Below are positions 5,883 to 5,905 of a stretch of 5,905 bases of DNA, one piece after another. The notes beneath the pieces were generated by a model. The model was not told the origin of the DNA, searched no databases, and was given only the letters and a program-made list of their open reading frames with translations. The translations under genes were made by a program, and so were the position numbers. Each line of letters begins with the position of its first letter. The first letter of the stretch is position 1. The DNA comes from Bacteroidota bacterium (lineage in GTDB: Bacteria > Bacteroidota > Bacteroidia > Flavobacteriales > Weeksellaceae): NCBI GenBank assembly GCA_023426625.1, contig JAFAAJ010000315.1, positions 1-5,905 on the forward strand. The letters are read 5' to 3'.

Positions 5883-5905
5883 ATGCCTACTATTCAACAA
5901 TTAGT
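5883..5905 (+). CDS. rpsL: 30S ribosomal protein S12, first codons only (truncated by window end)
   Basis: Only 23 bases are visible, encoding MPTIQQLV, which is the conserved N-terminus of bacterial S12 (MPTIQQL-V/I-R). S12 sits at the decoding centre of the small ribosomal subunit and is the classical site of streptomycin-resistance mutations. In bacteria the gene usually opens the str operon with rpsG and fusA. The near-consensus promoter immediately upstream supports the call. The leader is A-rich and lacks a Shine-Dalgarno motif. The identification rests on eight residues plus context. Confidence 0.88.

Overview
The window looks like a chromosomal segment of a Flavobacteriia member, most likely Chryseobacterium or a close relative in Weeksellaceae (inference). 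The signs are AT-rich spacers, no Shine-Dalgarno motifs before the genes, promoters with the Bacteroidetes TAnnTTTG -7 box, short lipoprotein signal peptides ending in Ser-Cys, and core proteins of typical Bacteroidetes type.

Left part (1-1643, + strand) is accessory in character. It holds the 3' part of a large gene that runs in from the left edge, then a lipoprotein gene 12 bases downstream. The truncated protein has a Cys-containing region, a natural Gly/Ser linker, and a C-terminal domain with an apparent JAMM/JAB-type metalloprotease signature (Glu, His-x-His, Ser-x-x-Asp). The lipoprotein is a small exported protein of unknown function. This pair is richer in A and in ATA/AAA codons than the genes to its right. 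A strong two-way terminator hairpin (1663-1689) closes this unit and the facing unit.

Middle part (1709-3979, - strand) holds core genes. dps (ferritin-like DNA-protection protein) has its own promoter and ends at a terminator hairpin. Immediately after it, a new promoter drives pncB (nicotinate phosphoribosyltransferase, NAD salvage), followed 5 bases later by a lipoprotein with a YCII domain. The pncB start should be the ATG at 3411, because the upstream TTG lies inside the -7 box.

Right part (4144-5905, + strand) holds a polytopic membrane protein of GT-C glycosyltransferase type, divergent from dps. After a 152-base spacer with an imperfect inverted repeat and a near-consensus promoter come the first codons of rpsL (ribosomal protein S12), normally the first gene of the str operon (rpsL-rpsG-fusA).

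Nothing here is a clear new system. The best candidate for something undescribed is the JAMM-like protein plus lipoprotein pair at the left. No RNA genes, CRISPR arrays, insertion sequences or attachment sites were seen.
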